Below are positions 63,626 through 64,000 of a stretch of 64,000 nt of DNA, piece after piece (within the stretch, counting starts at the first letter, position 1; every line of letters begins with the position of its first letter). Under the pieces are notes generated by a model that did not search any database, was not told the origin of the DNA, and worked only from the letters and a program-made list of their open reading frames with translations. Source of the DNA: Lachnospiraceae bacterium (GTDB lineage Bacteria > Bacillota > Clostridia > Lachnospirales > Lachnospiraceae). Both the position numbers and the translations under genes were made by a program. The stretch covers positions 1 to 64,000 of the forward strand of contig JAAUZE010000026.1 in NCBI GenBank assembly GCA_014804755.1, written 5' to 3'.

Positions 63626-64000
63626 GCGGAGGAGAAGGCGGAAGCGCATGACACGGAAAACGGCTGGGTGAAGAAAGTAAAGATTTTGGTGATCATCGGA
63701 TTTGTGCTCATCCTATTGCTTTTGTTAAAAATTTTTTTTAACCGGCGGATCGATTCTGTGGAGTCTCTTCAGCTTTATATGAAGCGGTTCGGAATTGCCG
63801 CGCCGCTCATGCTGACGTTATTTCAGGCGTTACAGGTGGTGGTTCCGGTACTTCCCGGCTATTTGGGATGCGCTGCGGGTGCGGTCGCATTTGGGACGCT
63901 GACGGGGTTTTGGTGCAATTATATCGGAATCAGCCTCGGCTCGATCATTGCTTATTTTCTGGCGAAAAAATACGGGAAAAGCATTGTGCTTTCTCTGTTT
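63509..64000 (+). CDS. VTT-domain (DedA/TVP38-like) membrane protein, partial
   Basis: Starts at GTG 63509 (AAGAGGA eight bases before) or ATG 63521, and runs off the window end. The N-terminal 39 residues are three copies of a charged 13-residue repeat, then an acidic stretch, one membrane helix (KILVIIGFVLILLLLLK) and the SNARE-associated VTT domain (LQALQVVVPVLPGYLGCAAG, ISLGSIIAYFLAKKYG). DedA/TVP38 proteins flip lipids such as undecaprenyl phosphate, which fits with the PAP2 neighbour. Frame differs from PAP2. Confidence 0.9.
   Translation, partial: MEKRMKLQNEESGVEKKMKLRNEGSGVEKRMKPQNEESTAEEKAEAHDTENGWVKKVKILVIIGFVLILLLLLKIFFNRRIDSVESLQLYMKRFGIAAPLMLTLFQALQVVVPVLPGYLGCAAGAVAFGTLTGFWCNYIGISLGSIIAYFLAKKYGKSIVLSLF

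Overview
The window looks like a chromosome segment of an anaerobic, spore-former-related Firmicute of the Lachnospiraceae type. Supporting signs are Gram-positive Shine-Dalgarno sequences, a T-box leader, a four-subunit 2-oxoacid:ferredoxin oxidoreductase, LysM/SpoIID-type wall proteins, an ABC-plus-glycosidase locus and the general protein style. This assignment is inferred from protein similarity by eye, not from any search.

Positions 1-14.8 kb form a visibly AT-rich accessory island. It holds a type I restriction locus whose specificity gene ends in nineteen GACA units (a frameshift switch onto a third target-recognition domain) and also carries a TAEL spacer repeat of EcoR124 type; a small gene broken by one stop codon; hsdR; a 1425-residue protein joining an APH-type kinase, a SIR2-like region, a P-loop NTPase, TPRs and a C-terminal OB-like domain; an IS3-family element with matched inverted ends; a 59-residue cysteine-containing protein; a two-helix membrane protein with a PLD-like domain; and a broken IS256-type transposase. 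The large kinase-NTPase protein next to restriction genes is the best candidate for an undescribed defence system.

Positions 15.1-39 kb have composition closer to the rest of the window and hold many short, mostly independent genes on the plus strand: a polynucleotide kinase overlapping a Thg1-like 3'-5' polymerase (a probable RNA-repair pair), AraC/GyrI regulators, GNAT acetyltransferases, HAD, Nudix-like, kinase, phosphotransferase and beta-lactamase-like proteins, an M3 peptidase and a TrmH methyltransferase. On the minus strand lie porG-porD-porA-porB behind a T-box leader with a likely isoleucine specifier, a REC-HD-GYP-GGDEF regulator, and a SpoIID/peptidoglycan-binding/LysM protein.

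Positions 39-53.2 kb are a carbohydrate-use locus: AraC regulator, solute-binding lipoprotein, second lipoprotein, two permeases, GH2, GH43, domain-swapped GH3 and an SGNH esterase-like protein. No transport ATPase is encoded, so a shared one is expected. From 53.4 to 64 kb come carbonic anhydrase, a Nudix/HAD/XRE-methyltransferase operon on the minus strand, a GH59-like galactosidase, the remains of a toxin-antitoxin pair, an AviRa-like rRNA methyltransferase, aspS behind a structured leader, and a PAP2 phosphatase overlapping a VTT-domain membrane protein that runs off the end. No tRNA, rRNA or CRISPR array was recognised.
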